The position numbers and the translations under genes were made by a program. DNA of 64,000 nt from Cyclobacterium lianum (lineage in GTDB: Bacteria > Bacteroidota > Bacteroidia > Cytophagales > Cyclobacteriaceae). Shown piece after piece: positions 18,189-26,959 of the stretch (position 1 is the first letter of the stretch; every line of letters starts with the position of its first letter). A model generated the notes under the pieces. The model saw only the letters and a program-made list of their open reading frames with translations, did not search any database and had not been told where the DNA came from. Where the stretch lies: positions 1 through 64,000 of the forward strand of contig NZ_FRCY01000007.1 of NCBI RefSeq assembly GCF_900143075.1. The letters are read 5' to 3'.

Positions 18189-20054
18189 ATGAAAAAACCC
18201 ATGAGAAAAAACAGAGTCTTTTTGATATGCCTGCTGCTTTTAGCCGGAATTAGTGCGCAGCTCCACGCCCAGAGCCAGCGCTGGCAACAGTCCATCAGCT
18301 ACCAGATGGAGGTTGAAATGGATGTGCGCAGCAACCAATACCACGGCATTCAGACCATTGCCTATTCCAACCACTCTCCGGATACGCTGGAAAAAGTGTT
18401 TTTCCACCTCTACTACAATGCTTTCCAACCCAATAGCATGATGGATGAGAGGTCCCGAACCATAGCCGACCCCGACAGAAGGGTGGGAGACAGAATCGCT
18501 GCATTAGGACCTGATGAGATCGGTTTTATGTCCGTTAAAAAATTGCTCGTAAACGGCAGAGAAGCTGAAATTGAGGAAGTGGGCACGATACTGGAAGTAA
18601 CGCTACCTTCTCCCATACTTCCCCGCAGCACAGCAATTATAGAGACTGAGTTTGAGGCCCAGGTACCGTTACAGGTAAGAAGAGCAGGCCGGGACAATGC
18701 AGAGGGGGTAAGGTATTCCATGTCCCAGTGGTACCCCAAGATGGCGAATTATGATGAACAGGGATGGCATGCCAATCCCTACATTGGAAGGGAATTCTAC
18801 GGTACCTGGGGTAATTTTGACGTAAAAATCACCATAGACAGCGATTATGTATTGGGAGGAACGGGATACCTGCAGAATCCCAATGAAATCGGACACGGTT
18901 ACGAAGCAGCGGGAGAAAAACCTATAGCAGCAGATGATTCAGAGAAGCTTACCTGGCATTTTTATGCGCCTCAGGTACACGATTTCATGTGGGCAGCCGA
19001 TCCGGATTTTACCCATGATAAGGTCCTCATGGCAAATGGCATTACCATCCATCACCTGTATATCAAAAACTCCAAGACAGAAAAAAACTGGGAGCAGCTT
19101 AAGGAATTTACACCGAAGGCAATGGAATTTTTCAGTGAGCACTACGGCCAGTACCCCTACAAGCAATTTTCTGTGATCCAGGGTGGAGATGGAGGGATGG
19201 AATACCCCATGTCCACCCTGATTACCGGCCAGAGAACATTGGGAAGTTTGGTGGGGGTAATGGTTCACGAGCTTGCCCACAGTTGGTTTCAGGGCGTACT
19301 CGGTTCCAATGAATCGCTTTACCCCTGGATGGACGAAGGCTTTACCACCTTTGCCAGCAACCGTTGCATGGCCGAAATTTTTGCTGAAGATCCCTCCGGT
19401 TTTCCGCAAAGAGGTGCCTATGCCAGCTATGAAAGACTCGCAAAATCAGGTCTGGAAGAACCCATGTCCACCCATGCGGATCATTACCATACCAACACCG
19501 CCTACGGCGCTGCGGCTTATTCCAAAGGAGCCCTGTTTTTATCCCAATTGGGTTATATCGTTGGAGAGGAGATTAGGGATCAGGCCATGTTGCATTACTG
19601 GGATCAATGGAAATTCAGACACCCCAATGACAACGACATCACCCGCGTCATGGAAAAAACAAGCGGACTGGAACTGGACTGGTTCCGGGAATATTGGGTC
19701 TACACCACCAAAACGATTGATTATGCGATAGACCAGGTATCGGAAGAAAGTGGCAAGACCAGGATCAGGCTTCAGAGAAAAGGGCTGATGCCCATGCCTG
19801 TGGACCTGGTGATCACCCATGCTGACGGCAGGCAGGAAAGCGTTTACCTGCCACTGACCATCATGCGTGGCCAGAAAAAAGAAGAAGCTGGCTCGCCCGA
19901 AAGAATACATATGCAGAAGTGGCCATGGACACACAGAACCACCGAAGTGACATTGGACATTCCGCTTTCCGAAATCCGGAGTATCGTTATCGATCCTTCT
20001 ATGAGAATGGCTGATATCAACAGAGAAGACAATGAATGGGTGCCGGAACAGTAA
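18189..20054 (+). CDS. Secreted M1-family zinc metallopeptidase
   Basis: A gluzincin aminopeptidase-type protein. Counted from the longer possible start at 18168, the HELAH zinc motif is at 367-371 and the third ligand Glu390 comes 19 residues after the second His; the substrate-binding GGMEYPM stretch replaces the usual GAMEN at 343-349. I chose Met8 of that frame (18189) because a clean signal peptide follows (basic MKKPMRKNR, a hydrophobic core, then AQSQ). It is probably periplasmic or surface-exposed and removes N-terminal residues from peptides. It is transcribed divergently from the RND exporter. Confidence 0.93.
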   Translation: MKKPMRKNRVFLICLLLLAGISAQLHAQSQRWQQSISYQMEVEMDVRSNQYHGIQTIAYSNHSPDTLEKVFFHLYYNAFQPNSMMDERSRTIADPDRRVGDRIAALGPDEIGFMSVKKLLVNGREAEIEEVGTILEVTLPSPILPRSTAIIETEFEAQVPLQVRRAGRDNAEGVRYSMSQWYPKMANYDEQGWHANPYIGREFYGTWGNFDVKITIDSDYVLGGTGYLQNPNEIGHGYEAAGEKPIAADDSEKLTWHFYAPQVHDFMWAADPDFTHDKVLMANGITIHHLYIKNSKTEKNWEQLKEFTPKAMEFFSEHYGQYPYKQFSVIQGGDGGMEYPMSTLITGQRTLGSLVGVMVHELAHSWFQGVLGSNESLYPWMDEGFTTFASNRCMAEIFAEDPSGFPQRGAYASYERLAKSGLEEPMSTHADHYHTNTAYGAAAYSKGALFLSQLGYIVGEEIRDQAMLHYWDQWKFRHPNDNDITRVMEKTSGLELDWFREYWVYTTKTIDYAIDQVSEESGKTRIRLQRKGLMPMPVDLVITHADGRQESVYLPLTIMRGQKKEEAGSPERIHMQKWPWTHRTTEVTLDIPLSEIRSIVIDPSMRMADINREDNEWVPEQ

Positions 20055-20107
20055 AAGGAGATGAAGAAAAGGGAGAGGAGGCAATCAGTCCAGTCTGTCA
20101 TTTTCCC

Positions 20108-21430
20108 TTATTCCAGCCGCACCTGATACTGCAATATCAGGCAACTTCTCCTATGGCTGGCTAGCGGTAGACCTTGTTCTGAATAGTCAAATACTGGTCT
20201 GTTTTGAAAAGCAAGGGTAATTTTGGAGGCTTGTCCCTTCATCAGGATATTGATGCCGCCCTCTATGTAGGTGACGGGGTCCTGCAAACGCTCAAACCTG
20301 GAAAATTGTCCGGAAATAAAGGGCTGAATTTTCTCATTGCGGTCTTTGAGCTTCCACAAGTACCCTCCCTGAACATACGCGGTATGCCCTGTGCCGATAG
20401 CCGGCCAGGCATTACCTGTACCATTAAACGATCCCTGCTCATTCAGCCCGCCTCCTACATTGTTAAAACCAATCACCCTCAGGTAATTGGGACCAAAATT
20501 GTAATAAAAATAACCTGAATAAAAAGTCAATGCATTGTCTCCAGGGCCAGGCAATTCACCAAAAAGATCTATCGCAATGAGGCTGATCGGACTCGTGATC
20601 GTATCCGAAGCAGCATTGAGGTGCCACATGGCATTGCTTTGCCGCTCAAAGCCCATGCCGAGGGACAAAACTTTTCGCTCTCCGTCATAGGTTCCCTGGT
20701 GAAAGGGTGAATGCAAGCTCTCCTTGTCGAAAAAATGGTGCTTCAGGTAAAAGGCAGTCTGTATCCCTGGTTTGGCATTGGCAAAAGTGGAGTTGGAGGA
20801 GATCCTGGTATTTTCTACCGGAGCATAGGGCCTGCCAAAGATCCAACGGTAATCCCAGCTCCCAATCTGACCTTTGATATAAGCGCTAAGTTTCCGCAAT
20901 ACATTATCCGTCTGATTGACTGTGGGTATCATAAAAGGCGCAACATCAAGACTGAGCAACCGGCTTGTATTGGGGGCGGCATACCGGGAGGTCCCGTTCC
21001 ATCCTGACTGTCCCCCTCCTACAGACAGGAATTTGTGCAGTCGGTGATCTACATAGAAATCCAGTAGCCGGATCTCTCCGGATCGGGCACTCAGGTAATT
21101 GATATTGTTTTGTCCCAGGGTAAAGGTGATGTTGGTTTTGTCCCGAATCCTCGCATAGGTCTGCAGGCGAACCCGCCGTATTGAAATATCAAAAAAAGCT
21201 GGCGTTTCCTGTCCATTGATCAGCGTGCCCGGGTTGTTTTCATTGTAACGCATCCAGAGCTGTCCTGTGAGCCTCGCTCCGGCATAGGTGCTGCTGTCGC
21301 CCTCCTGATACACCCGCAGGGCCTGCCCGTGCACCGAGGCTTGTATCAGGACTTGCGCTGCAAGCAGTAAAAAAAGGACTGTCTTCAGGGAGAAAAAAGC
21401 GGCACAGGTCTGATCTTTAAAAAAGTTCAT
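20108..21430 (-). CDS. Outer-membrane porin-like protein
   Basis: A beta-barrel protein of about 440 residues, with a signal peptide ending near VHGQA and alternating amphipathic strands rich in Tyr, Trp and Gly up to a C-terminal strand YQVRLE. It resembles the OprP/phosphate-selective porin superfamily in pattern, but I cannot assign a ligand. The frame is open to 21508; Met27 (21430) gives a normal signal peptide and is preferred. It is convergent with the M1 peptidase and has no operon partners. Confidence 0.8.
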   Translation of the reverse strand: MNFFKDQTCAAFFSLKTVLFLLLAAQVLIQASVHGQALRVYQEGDSSTYAGARLTGQLWMRYNENNPGTLINGQETPAFFDISIRRVRLQTYARIRDKTNITFTLGQNNINYLSARSGEIRLLDFYVDHRLHKFLSVGGGQSGWNGTSRYAAPNTSRLLSLDVAPFMIPTVNQTDNVLRKLSAYIKGQIGSWDYRWIFGRPYAPVENTRISSNSTFANAKPGIQTAFYLKHHFFDKESLHSPFHQGTYDGERKVLSLGMGFERQSNAMWHLNAASDTITSPISLIAIDLFGELPGPGDNALTFYSGYFYYNFGPNYLRVIGFNNVGGGLNEQGSFNGTGNAWPAIGTGHTAYVQGGYLWKLKDRNEKIQPFISGQFSRFERLQDPVTYIEGGINILMKGQASKITLAFQNRPVFDYSEQGLPLASHRRSCLILQYQVRLE

Positions 21431-21603
21431 ATTTGGTTTTTTCTCTTGTAACAATACAGTCCTAAATTTAAGCAATTCTATCTGGACTCGGACAGCCAGG
21501 ACTCTCAATAAAAAATAAAAATTTATCTGTTAGGTTTGAAGTCCGGAAATAGAAAAAGTTTAATTTCGTTTAAACCTTTCCGAACTTTGATATCGTTTAT
21601 TCG

Positions 21604-22233
21604 ATGAAAAAAACATGGACTATAATCGCCGCAGCCATTGTATGGTTTGCGGTGGTGGCTCAGCTTTGTTTGATGCTACAAAACACCTCCACGGATATCG
21701 TTAGCAGCATTGTTCGTTTCTTCAGCTATTTCACCATCCTCACCAACAGCCTGGTGGCTATATATTTTTCTGTTCTGGCCTGGGGGAAAGACAATACCAG
21801 ACTGGCCCGCCTTTTTCACCGTCCGGGCACATTAACAGCTATCACCGTCTACATTTTAGTAGTGGGTCTGGTATACCAGATTGTACTCAGGGGCATATGG
21901 GAACCGGAAGGACTTCAACGACTGGTCGACGAACTGTTGCATAGTTTTAATCCCTTGCTCGTACTGGTGTTCTGGATATCCCTTGAAAACAAAAACAAAG
22001 TTGAATGGCGGTTGCTCCCCTATTGGCTGATATACCCCGCTCTGTACCTGCTTATTATCCTGCTGCTGGGTGAAATCACGGCTTTTTATCCCTATCCGTT
22101 TGTGGATGTGTCAACGTTGGGCCTCGCAAGGGTATTGATGAATAGTTTTTATGTGCTAATGCTGATGCTATGTATCGCTGCTGTGCTGCTGGCAGTCGGT
22201 AAATACGTCGTCAAAAGATCTATGGCCGCATAA
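21604..22233 (+). CDS. Pr6Pr-family membrane protein
   Basis: A 209-residue protein with about six transmembrane helices and the Pr6Pr signature region SYFTILTNSLVAIY, GLVYQIVLRGIW and HSFNPLLVLVFW. The function of this family is not established; it is widespread in actinobacteria and Bacteroidota. It stands alone. A GAACTTTG word at about 21587-21594, just upstream, is one base off the -7 consensus. Confidence 0.85.
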   Translation: MKKTWTIIAAAIVWFAVVAQLCLMLQNTSTDIVSSIVRFFSYFTILTNSLVAIYFSVLAWGKDNTRLARLFHRPGTLTAITVYILVVGLVYQIVLRGIWEPEGLQRLVDELLHSFNPLLVLVFWISLENKNKVEWRLLPYWLIYPALYLLIILLLGEITAFYPYPFVDVSTLGLARVLMNSFYVLMLMLCIAAVLLAVGKYVVKRSMAA

Positions 22234-22427
22234 ACAAAAGGTGGTCCCTCGCCCTGAGCCGCCTGCCAACCGTTATATGCGGTTCCTTTTGAATGATACA
22301 GCTACCATCCACCAGTTATATTTACCGGTAAAAAGAAAATAAATTGTCAAATTAAATTCACTTTTTTGGGAATTCGCTACAATACTGATTATATTGAGAA
22401 ATCCTTATAACCAAAATCGATCGTGCC

Positions 22428-22778
22428 ATGAAGTTGATGACAGTAATATGTTGCCTGATATTTTTCTCCGTGCAAGTGCAGGCACAACAAGATTTAGAAC
22501 TGGAAAGACAGACAAAAGACAATCGTTTCCATTTTCAGGAATTCGAAGCGCTGCAATTTGAAGCCGTAAATCCGGAGGTATCCACCACAACTTTTCTTGC
22601 GAAAGATTTGTCCTATGACAAGTCCCCTACTCCCGGGCCGCCCATGGGTAATTACGGGGAATTCAAAATTATTGTGGTAAAACTCCCAGCAGCCAAAGAG
22701 CTTAAGACCCCGGCAGATGTCGCAGATAGCAACAGAAATACCAAAGCCTATCTGGTCAAGCGGGATACCAGCCCCTGA
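22428..22778 (+). CDS. Small secreted protein of unknown function
   Basis: A 116-residue protein with a clear signal peptide (MKLMTVICCLIFFSVQVQAQQ, cleavage near residue 20), then a hydrophilic, Pro- and Asp-containing region without recognisable domain. Codon use and a plausible export signal support a real gene. It is convergent with the DUF6544-like gene six bases away. Confidence 0.65.
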   Translation: MKLMTVICCLIFFSVQVQAQQDLELERQTKDNRFHFQEFEALQFEAVNPEVSTTTFLAKDLSYDKSPTPGPPMGNYGEFKIIVVKLPAAKELKTPADVADSNRNTKAYLVKRDTSP

Positions 22779-22784
22779 TTGGGC

Positions 22785-23594
22785 TCAATGATCATATCTC
22801 GCAGATGAAACGCTAATGATCGCCCAGTTCCAGTGTCCATCATCGAGTATCCAGGATGCTTTACAATGGGTCGGAATTTCTATATTCTGGTGTACTCCGT
22901 GCTTCTCCGCTGTAATGACCCAGGGATGACGTTTGGCATGTTCATTTCCTCCAAGGTATCTGTCCGTCCGGAATTTTCTGAATTTTCCTTCCTTGTCAAA
23001 TTCGAATGTCCCTGATACGGCATGCCCTTTGTAAGAAAGGATTGCTTTTGCCGTTTCATCTGTTCCTGCTTCCCATTCGATATAGGGACTTGTAGCCATC
23101 CAGGGAAACCATACCATTTCGCCCAGAAATCGCTGTAGGGTACCTTCGTCAATTTTTGGATTGTTTTTTTCGCTTACCAAAGCAAACAAAGACCATAGCT
23201 TGATCAGCATCTCTCCCTTGCCGTCAAGCAATAAATCCCTGCCCCGTATTTTTACCAAAGGGAGAATATCCAGGGATAGGGTCCAGATGAATCCGGGCCG
23301 GACTGTATTGAAATACTGGGTAGCCTCACCCCGGTACCAGGTTTTCTGCTCCGGTTTTAACCTGAGCTGAAATTCCTGAACAAGTTTTACTTTGCGATAT
23401 CCCGGCTGGTCTGTAGCCCCCGACCGATCCAGCCAACGCTGCACCGGAGCAGGCAACACCACAGCTGCTGAAGATTCAACCCAAGCAGCGGGCTGCGGCG
23501 CAAACAATTTCTCCAATTCAACGGACACCTGATGATCAAACCTGCTGTTTGCCCAGTGAATAAGCAGGACAATCACGATAATCAAATTGGGCAA
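22785..23594 (-). CDS. DUF6544/DUF6920-like protein
   Basis: A 269-residue protein with an N-terminal hydrophobic helix (about 1-14), the LPAPVQRWLDRSG segment and a lipid-binding-like beta-rich body including KLVQEFQLR and WFPWMATSPYIEW. This agrees with my recollection of the DUF6544 family; the function is unknown. The gene is monocistronic and the short N-terminus may be a signal anchor. Confidence 0.75.
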   Translation of the reverse strand: MPNLIIVIVLLIHWANSRFDHQVSVELEKLFAPQPAAWVESSAAVVLPAPVQRWLDRSGATDQPGYRKVKLVQEFQLRLKPEQKTWYRGEATQYFNTVRPGFIWTLSLDILPLVKIRGRDLLLDGKGEMLIKLWSLFALVSEKNNPKIDEGTLQRFLGEMVWFPWMATSPYIEWEAGTDETAKAILSYKGHAVSGTFEFDKEGKFRKFRTDRYLGGNEHAKRHPWVITAEKHGVHQNIEIPTHCKASWILDDGHWNWAIISVSSARYDH

Positions 23595-23836
23595 GGATTA
23601 CAACCACCCCACGCAAATCTTTATGTATCAGTAAGTTACAAGAACAAATTTCAGCGGGTTCACCTTTCAGTTCTCAATTTATTCAAACTGGTTTGAGTGC
23701 ATTTGGTGAACTCCGAAACCTTTACAAATATACAAAAAAGCCTGCTGTTTAGGTTCAAATCGTGGCAAAAAGTGTTAAATTTTATTGGTAACGGGTCATA
23801 TATTTTAGTGCCGTTTGACTGCCTTATTATGCCAGG

Positions 23837-24037
23837 TCAATCGGTGATGTAGCGCTCAACGATGGTCGCTGACAATCCGGTGAACTCGCAAAACTCATCC
23901 ACACTCACAAACTGGTGTGGGTCTTTAGCGAGCTCCTCCCTGATCTTCTTCAACAGTTTCCTTCCGTATCGTTCACTCTTACCAGTAATCCGCTGTACAT
24001 CTTTTGGATAGATACAGGCTCTTTTGGTTTCGATCAT
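23837..24037 (-). CDS. Small HTH-like protein conserved in Bacteroidota
   Basis: A basic 66-residue protein (MIETKRACIYPKDVQRITGK...) with two predicted helix-turn-helix-like segments: YPKDVQRITGKSERYG, and a C-terminal DEFCEFTGLSATIVERYI. I recognise it as a recurrent small protein of the phylum without a known function; DNA binding is an inference. It is divergent from the 257-residue protein 190 bases away and may regulate that operon. Confidence 0.7.
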   Translation of the reverse strand: MIETKRACIYPKDVQRITGKSERYGRKLLKKIREELAKDPHQFVSVDEFCEFTGLSATIVERYITD

Positions 24038-24228
24038 ACTTTATCTATGCTTCATCTATGCCTTTTGTATACTGTAAATATATGAAATGCCATTGGCAGT
24101 TCATTTTGAACCAATCGGAATAAACGGTATTCAATGTTCCTAACCGGAACCAGTCTTTTGTCTGCCTTACGTAATTATCGGATTTTCGAAGAGTTGCAAC
24201 GAAGCAACGAATCAAAATTTCAAATGAT

Positions 24229-25002
24229 ATGGCAAGACAAGCTGGGATTATCAAGTTGAAGGGCAAGGTCGGTGACATGTCCTTTTACAAAACGAAAGAT
24301 GGCTACCTAGCCCGGGAAAAGGGCGGGGTGGACAAAGACCGGATCCAGAACGATCCGGCTTTTCAGAGAACCCGTGAAAACGGTGCTGAGTTTGGCCGTG
24401 CAGGTGCAGCCGGACGGACTTTGAGAACGGCCTTCAGGCCGCTTCTTCTGCGAACCTCTGACAGCCGATTGACCTCCAGGCTGACCAGGGAAATGGTGAA
24501 GGTCATCAAAGCGGATGCAACCAGTGTCAGGGGAGAACGGAATGTTCTCGATGGCGAGCTGGAGCTTCTAAAGGGCTTTGAGTTCAATGCAAACGGTCGC
24601 CTTGGAGCTACCATGTATGCGCCTTTCGATGCGAGCATTGACAGGGCCACAGGTGAAGCTGTGGTCAATGTGCCTGGCTTTGTACCCCAAAATACCATCG
24701 CTGCTCCTCAGGGTGCTACGCACCTGAAATTCGTTTCTGCTGGTGCGGAGATTGATTTTGAGGAGGATGATTTCACTTTGGTGACTTCCGATAGCGGTGA
24801 GATTGCGATTGGCCCACAGGCCGAAGTGGCCATAAACCTGACCAATGGGTTGCCAGCAAACAGCACCAAACCGCTTTTGCTAGCCTTTGGAGTTGAGTTC
24901 TATCAGGAAGTGAATGGGAGCTTCTATCCGCTGAAAAATGGTTCTTACAACGCCTTGGCGTTGGTGGCTATTGATGGTGCTCCTGCCGCTCAACAGACCT
25001 AA
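24229..25002 (+). CDS. Conserved Bacteroidota protein of unknown function, possibly phage-derived
   Basis: A 257-residue protein with a very basic N-terminal third (SFYKTKDGYLAREKGGVDKD, then an Arg-rich stretch 45-90) and a beta-rich C-terminal part (115-250) that looks like a carbohydrate-binding or jelly-roll-type fold. There is no signal peptide or membrane segment. It heads a four-gene operon with a DUF5675 protein and two tiny membrane proteins, which suggests a virion or structural protein of a small phage-like element. That role is an inference from neighbours only; no family was recognised. Confidence 0.75.
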   Translation: MARQAGIIKLKGKVGDMSFYKTKDGYLAREKGGVDKDRIQNDPAFQRTRENGAEFGRAGAAGRTLRTAFRPLLLRTSDSRLTSRLTREMVKVIKADATSVRGERNVLDGELELLKGFEFNANGRLGATMYAPFDASIDRATGEAVVNVPGFVPQNTIAAPQGATHLKFVSAGAEIDFEEDDFTLVTSDSGEIAIGPQAEVAINLTNGLPANSTKPLLLAFGVEFYQEVNGSFYPLKNGSYNALALVAIDGAPAAQQT

Positions 25003-25013
25003 TTCTGGTTCGG

Positions 25014-25421
25014 ATGGAATTGATTCTGAGAAGAGACCATCATCCGGAAGGAACGAACGGTAGCCTATGCGATGGGGGGCAGCAAATCTGCTCCACCATC
25101 GAGCTTCCCTGGAGGGAAAATCAGCGAATGGTATCCTGCATCCCGGAAGGAAGGTATGAGCTGGTCAAGCGATATACCGACAAACGGGGTTGGCACCTGC
25201 TGGTGAAAAACGTCCCTAACAGGAGTGGTATCCTGTTCCACCCGGCCAATGACGCCCTGAAGGAACTGAAGGGCTGTATAGCCCCGGTTTCAAAGGTGAC
25301 TGGTCCAGGTAAAGGGACGCAATCCAGAGTAGCCGATTCCAGGTTGAAAACACTTGTGTTTGAGGCCATGGAAAGAGGCGAAAGTGTATTTCTTATTATT
25401 CAAAAAGCAAATAACGTATGA
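25014..25421 (+). CDS. DUF5675-family protein (lysin-like)
   Basis: A 135-residue single-domain protein with the DUF5675 hallmarks: LPWRENQRMVSCIPEGRY near residue 30-50, GILFHPAN with a conserved His, and a LKGCIAP Cys, a pattern resembling an L,D-transpeptidase or YkuD-like cysteine active site. DUF5675 proteins are frequent in Bacteroidota phages and mobile elements and are suspected to act on peptidoglycan. It lies 11 bases after the 257-residue protein and overlaps the next gene (ATGA). Confidence 0.85.
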   Translation: MELILRRDHHPEGTNGSLCDGGQQICSTIELPWRENQRMVSCIPEGRYELVKRYTDKRGWHLLVKNVPNRSGILFHPANDALKELKGCIAPVSKVTGPGKGTQSRVADSRLKTLVFEAMERGESVFLIIQKANNV

Positions 25422-25648
25422 CGATCATAGAAAGGGCAAAAGCCCCAACCCCAAAGTTTTTCAGAGTGCTCCGCACGATAGGTTTTTCACTGGCGGCAGC
25501 TGGTGGCGCATTGCTGGCTGCACCGATCAGTTTACCGGCCGGTATTATTGCCCTGGGCGGCTACCTCACAGTAGGTGGAGCCGTACTGACTGCAGTCAGT
25601 CAGGTGACCGTAGAGGATAGCGCAAAAGCGAACAGGAAAGATGGCTAA
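25418..25648 (+). CDS. Small two-helix membrane protein, holin-like
   Basis: A 76-residue protein with a basic N-terminus and two short hydrophobic, Gly/Ala-rich helices (about 18-38 and 42-60), then a charged tail. Size and topology suit a holin or pore-forming partner of the DUF5675 protein, but there is no sequence match I can name. It overlaps the upstream gene by 4 bases and the downstream gene by 8. Confidence 0.65.
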   Translation: MTIIERAKAPTPKFFRVLRTIGFSLAAAGGALLAAPISLPAGIIALGGYLTVGGAVLTAVSQVTVEDSAKANRKDG

Positions 25649-25850
25649 TCTGGTAAGCGGAGGAGGCACGAGAGCAGGAACTGTTGGAGGCACGTTGCTA
25701 AGCGTCTTGGCGAACATAAATTCCGGGGACATCCTCCATACCTGCATATTAGCTGCTGTCGGAGCGTTAGTGAGCTTTACCGTGTCCATCCTGCTAAAGT
25801 TGTTACTCCAATGGTTCAAAAGAAAACATCCACCTCCGAAGGTGATGTAA
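25641..25850 (+). CDS. Small single-pass membrane protein
   Basis: A 69-residue protein with one strong transmembrane helix (about 32-58) and a basic C-terminal tail (QWFKRKHPPPKVM). It is the last gene of the operon, overlaps the previous one by 8 bases, and is followed by a terminator about 40 bases later. It may be a second holin or spanin-like component; function unknown. Confidence 0.65.
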   Translation: MANLVSGGGTRAGTVGGTLLSVLANINSGDILHTCILAAVGALVSFTVSILLKLLLQWFKRKHPPPKVM

Positions 25851-25884
25851 TTCCCGCAAGTCGGGAAAGTTTGTGTTCCTCTCA

Positions 25885-25916
25885 ATGAAAAGGCCTTCTC
25901 GTGGGGCCTTTTTTCA
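25885..25916. terminator. Terminator between convergent genes
   Basis: An AAAAGGCC/GGCCTTTT stem (25888-25895 with 25905-25912) with a 9-base loop and T-rich 3' end ends the plus-strand DUF5675 operon. The A-rich 5' arm can serve the minus-strand DUF6943-like gene, whose stop codon lies inside the T-run. Confidence 0.75.
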
Positions 25917-26336
25917 TTCCAAAAGTATCTGAAACATAATGGCCCTCTTTACCTGTTTCACAAGCTCTACCTGCTTTTGCAGGATCTTGGCTTTCTGCTC
26001 AAAGTCCTGAAGAAGTGCCAATGACTTTAGGTACTTCCTACGGTCTTTCATGGCTTTTTCCTGCCCTGCCAGCAATACCGCCCTGGCGTCACCTATCCTG
26101 ATGAATGGGACAACAGAACCGGTCAGGTGTGGCGTGAACGCCTGTGCCTGCCAAAGACCGTAAGAGAGCCAGAAATAAAAGTTCCTTGCCTCCTCCGATT
26201 CTGTGGTGATGGCGAAGCAATTGGGACAAGGGGTTTCGAGCGGCTTTCCCGCATTCAGCCCTTTGGAAAGAATGAAGAAATGAGGTTTAGAGCTGGTGAA
26301 GCCTTCTCGATAAGTTTTGATCTGAAAAGTGTGCAT
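25914..26336 (-). CDS. DUF6943-like protein
   Basis: A 140-residue protein from the preferred Met at 26336 (MHTFQIKTYREGF); the frame is open to 26384. Characteristic segments are KPHFFILSKGLNAGKPL and PCPNCF, which carries a CxxC, and the C-terminal third is helical and Lys-rich. This matches my memory of DUF6943, seen mainly in Bacteroidota mobile elements; the function is unknown. Structured element A lies 121 bases upstream of the start. Confidence 0.7.
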   Translation of the reverse strand: MHTFQIKTYREGFTSSKPHFFILSKGLNAGKPLETPCPNCFAITTESEEARNFYFWLSYGLWQAQAFTPHLTGSVVPFIRIGDARAVLLAGQEKAMKDRRKYLKSLALLQDFEQKAKILQKQVELVKQVKRAIMFQILLE

Positions 26337-26456
26337 AGTATGAGCATTTAAAGTTTTGCTCGCTGCGCTTCGCTTCGCACACATTTCAAAAGAGAAAAGA
26401 AAAAAGGAAAAAAAAGAAAAGAGAAAGCCTTTGGTCAGGTGGGCATGGACAGGGCA

Positions 26457-26529
26457 GTCAAGGTTTTTTGGAAAAATACTACCCGTAGGGTGGAGATTTT
26501 TTCAAAAACCCGTAGGGCTTGACCTTGAC
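26457..26529 (+). repeat. Structured repeat element, copy A
   Basis: A nested inverted repeat. The 8-bp outer stem is 26457-26464 with 26522-26529, followed by inner A-rich/T-rich arms and a small ACCC-GTA-GGGT hairpin. The 30-base core 26472-26501 is identical at 28 positions to the core of copy B (26843-26872). The strand is set by convention: the one inner-stem change is a G-U pair if read as plus-strand RNA. Confidence 0.7.
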
Positions 26530-26609
26530 GGTACTGATTGGGGATGGCCTTGCGGGGCCCGCCTAACTTAGCTGCACTCTTTGTTTTGTTCTTCTTTGTC
26601 CGACACCAG

Positions 26610-26645
26610 AAAAAAAAAAAAGAGCCCCCCTAAAAGGGAAGCTCT
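26610..26645 (-). terminator. Minus-strand terminator not assigned to a protein gene
   Basis: On the minus strand the arms AGAGC and GCTCT (26641-26645 with 26621-26625), with an inner CCC/GGG pair, are followed by 12-13 T residues (26609-26620). The nearest upstream coding gene on that strand ends at 26960, 315 bases away, so a long untranslated tail or a small RNA must end here. Confidence 0.65.
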
Positions 26646-26827
26646 GAAAGGCACAACTCGAACCATAGAAAGCGAAGCGTATAATCTGTGATACCACAAT
26701 GCTGAACGCCTGCATGGAACGGACGACCTGAGGTGCGAACGCCCGCCAGCAACCACCGGCTGCCGCAACGGACTCTAAATAATAACTTAAACATAATGCC
26801 CTTCATCACAGGAACGGTGTGATTGCG

Positions 26828-26899
26828 GCAAGGGCTGTGAAAAAAAATACTACCTGAAGGGTGGAGATTTTTTTTGAAACAGGCGAAGCGGACCCTTGC
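26828..26899 (+). repeat. Structured repeat element, copy B
   Basis: The same nested architecture as copy A. The outer stem 26828-26834 pairs with 26893-26899, inner A and T arms follow, and the core hairpin is ACCT-GAA-GGGT. Two outer-stem pairs differ from copy A by compensating changes (T-A to G-C), which supports selection on base pairing. Confidence 0.7.
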
Positions 26900-26959
26900 A
26901 AGCTCTCACATCCGCATGCCTGTAACTTTGCTTTATGTTTTGGTTATTTTGAACCCGCT

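Larger units (their letters stand above)
26337..26959. other. Structured non-coding spacer
   Basis: There is no credible gene in these 620 bases. It holds two copies of a nested hairpin (separate entries), an extra stem-loop (GCCCTT and ATCACA arms with partners TGTGAT and AAGGGC, about 26798-26836), a minus-strand terminator at 26610-26645, and repeated short words such as GCGAAGCG and GGAACG. The frame at 26568-26768 runs through the terminator and is rejected. Confidence 0.65.

Noticed and set aside
24045-24278. 77-codon minus-strand frame next to the small HTH gene
   Set aside because: It overlaps the divergent promoter region and the start of the well-supported 257-residue gene on the other strand.
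26568-26768. 66-codon minus-strand frame
   Set aside because: It runs through the terminator hairpin and its T-run (giving a poly-Phe stretch), which is not expected of a real gene.
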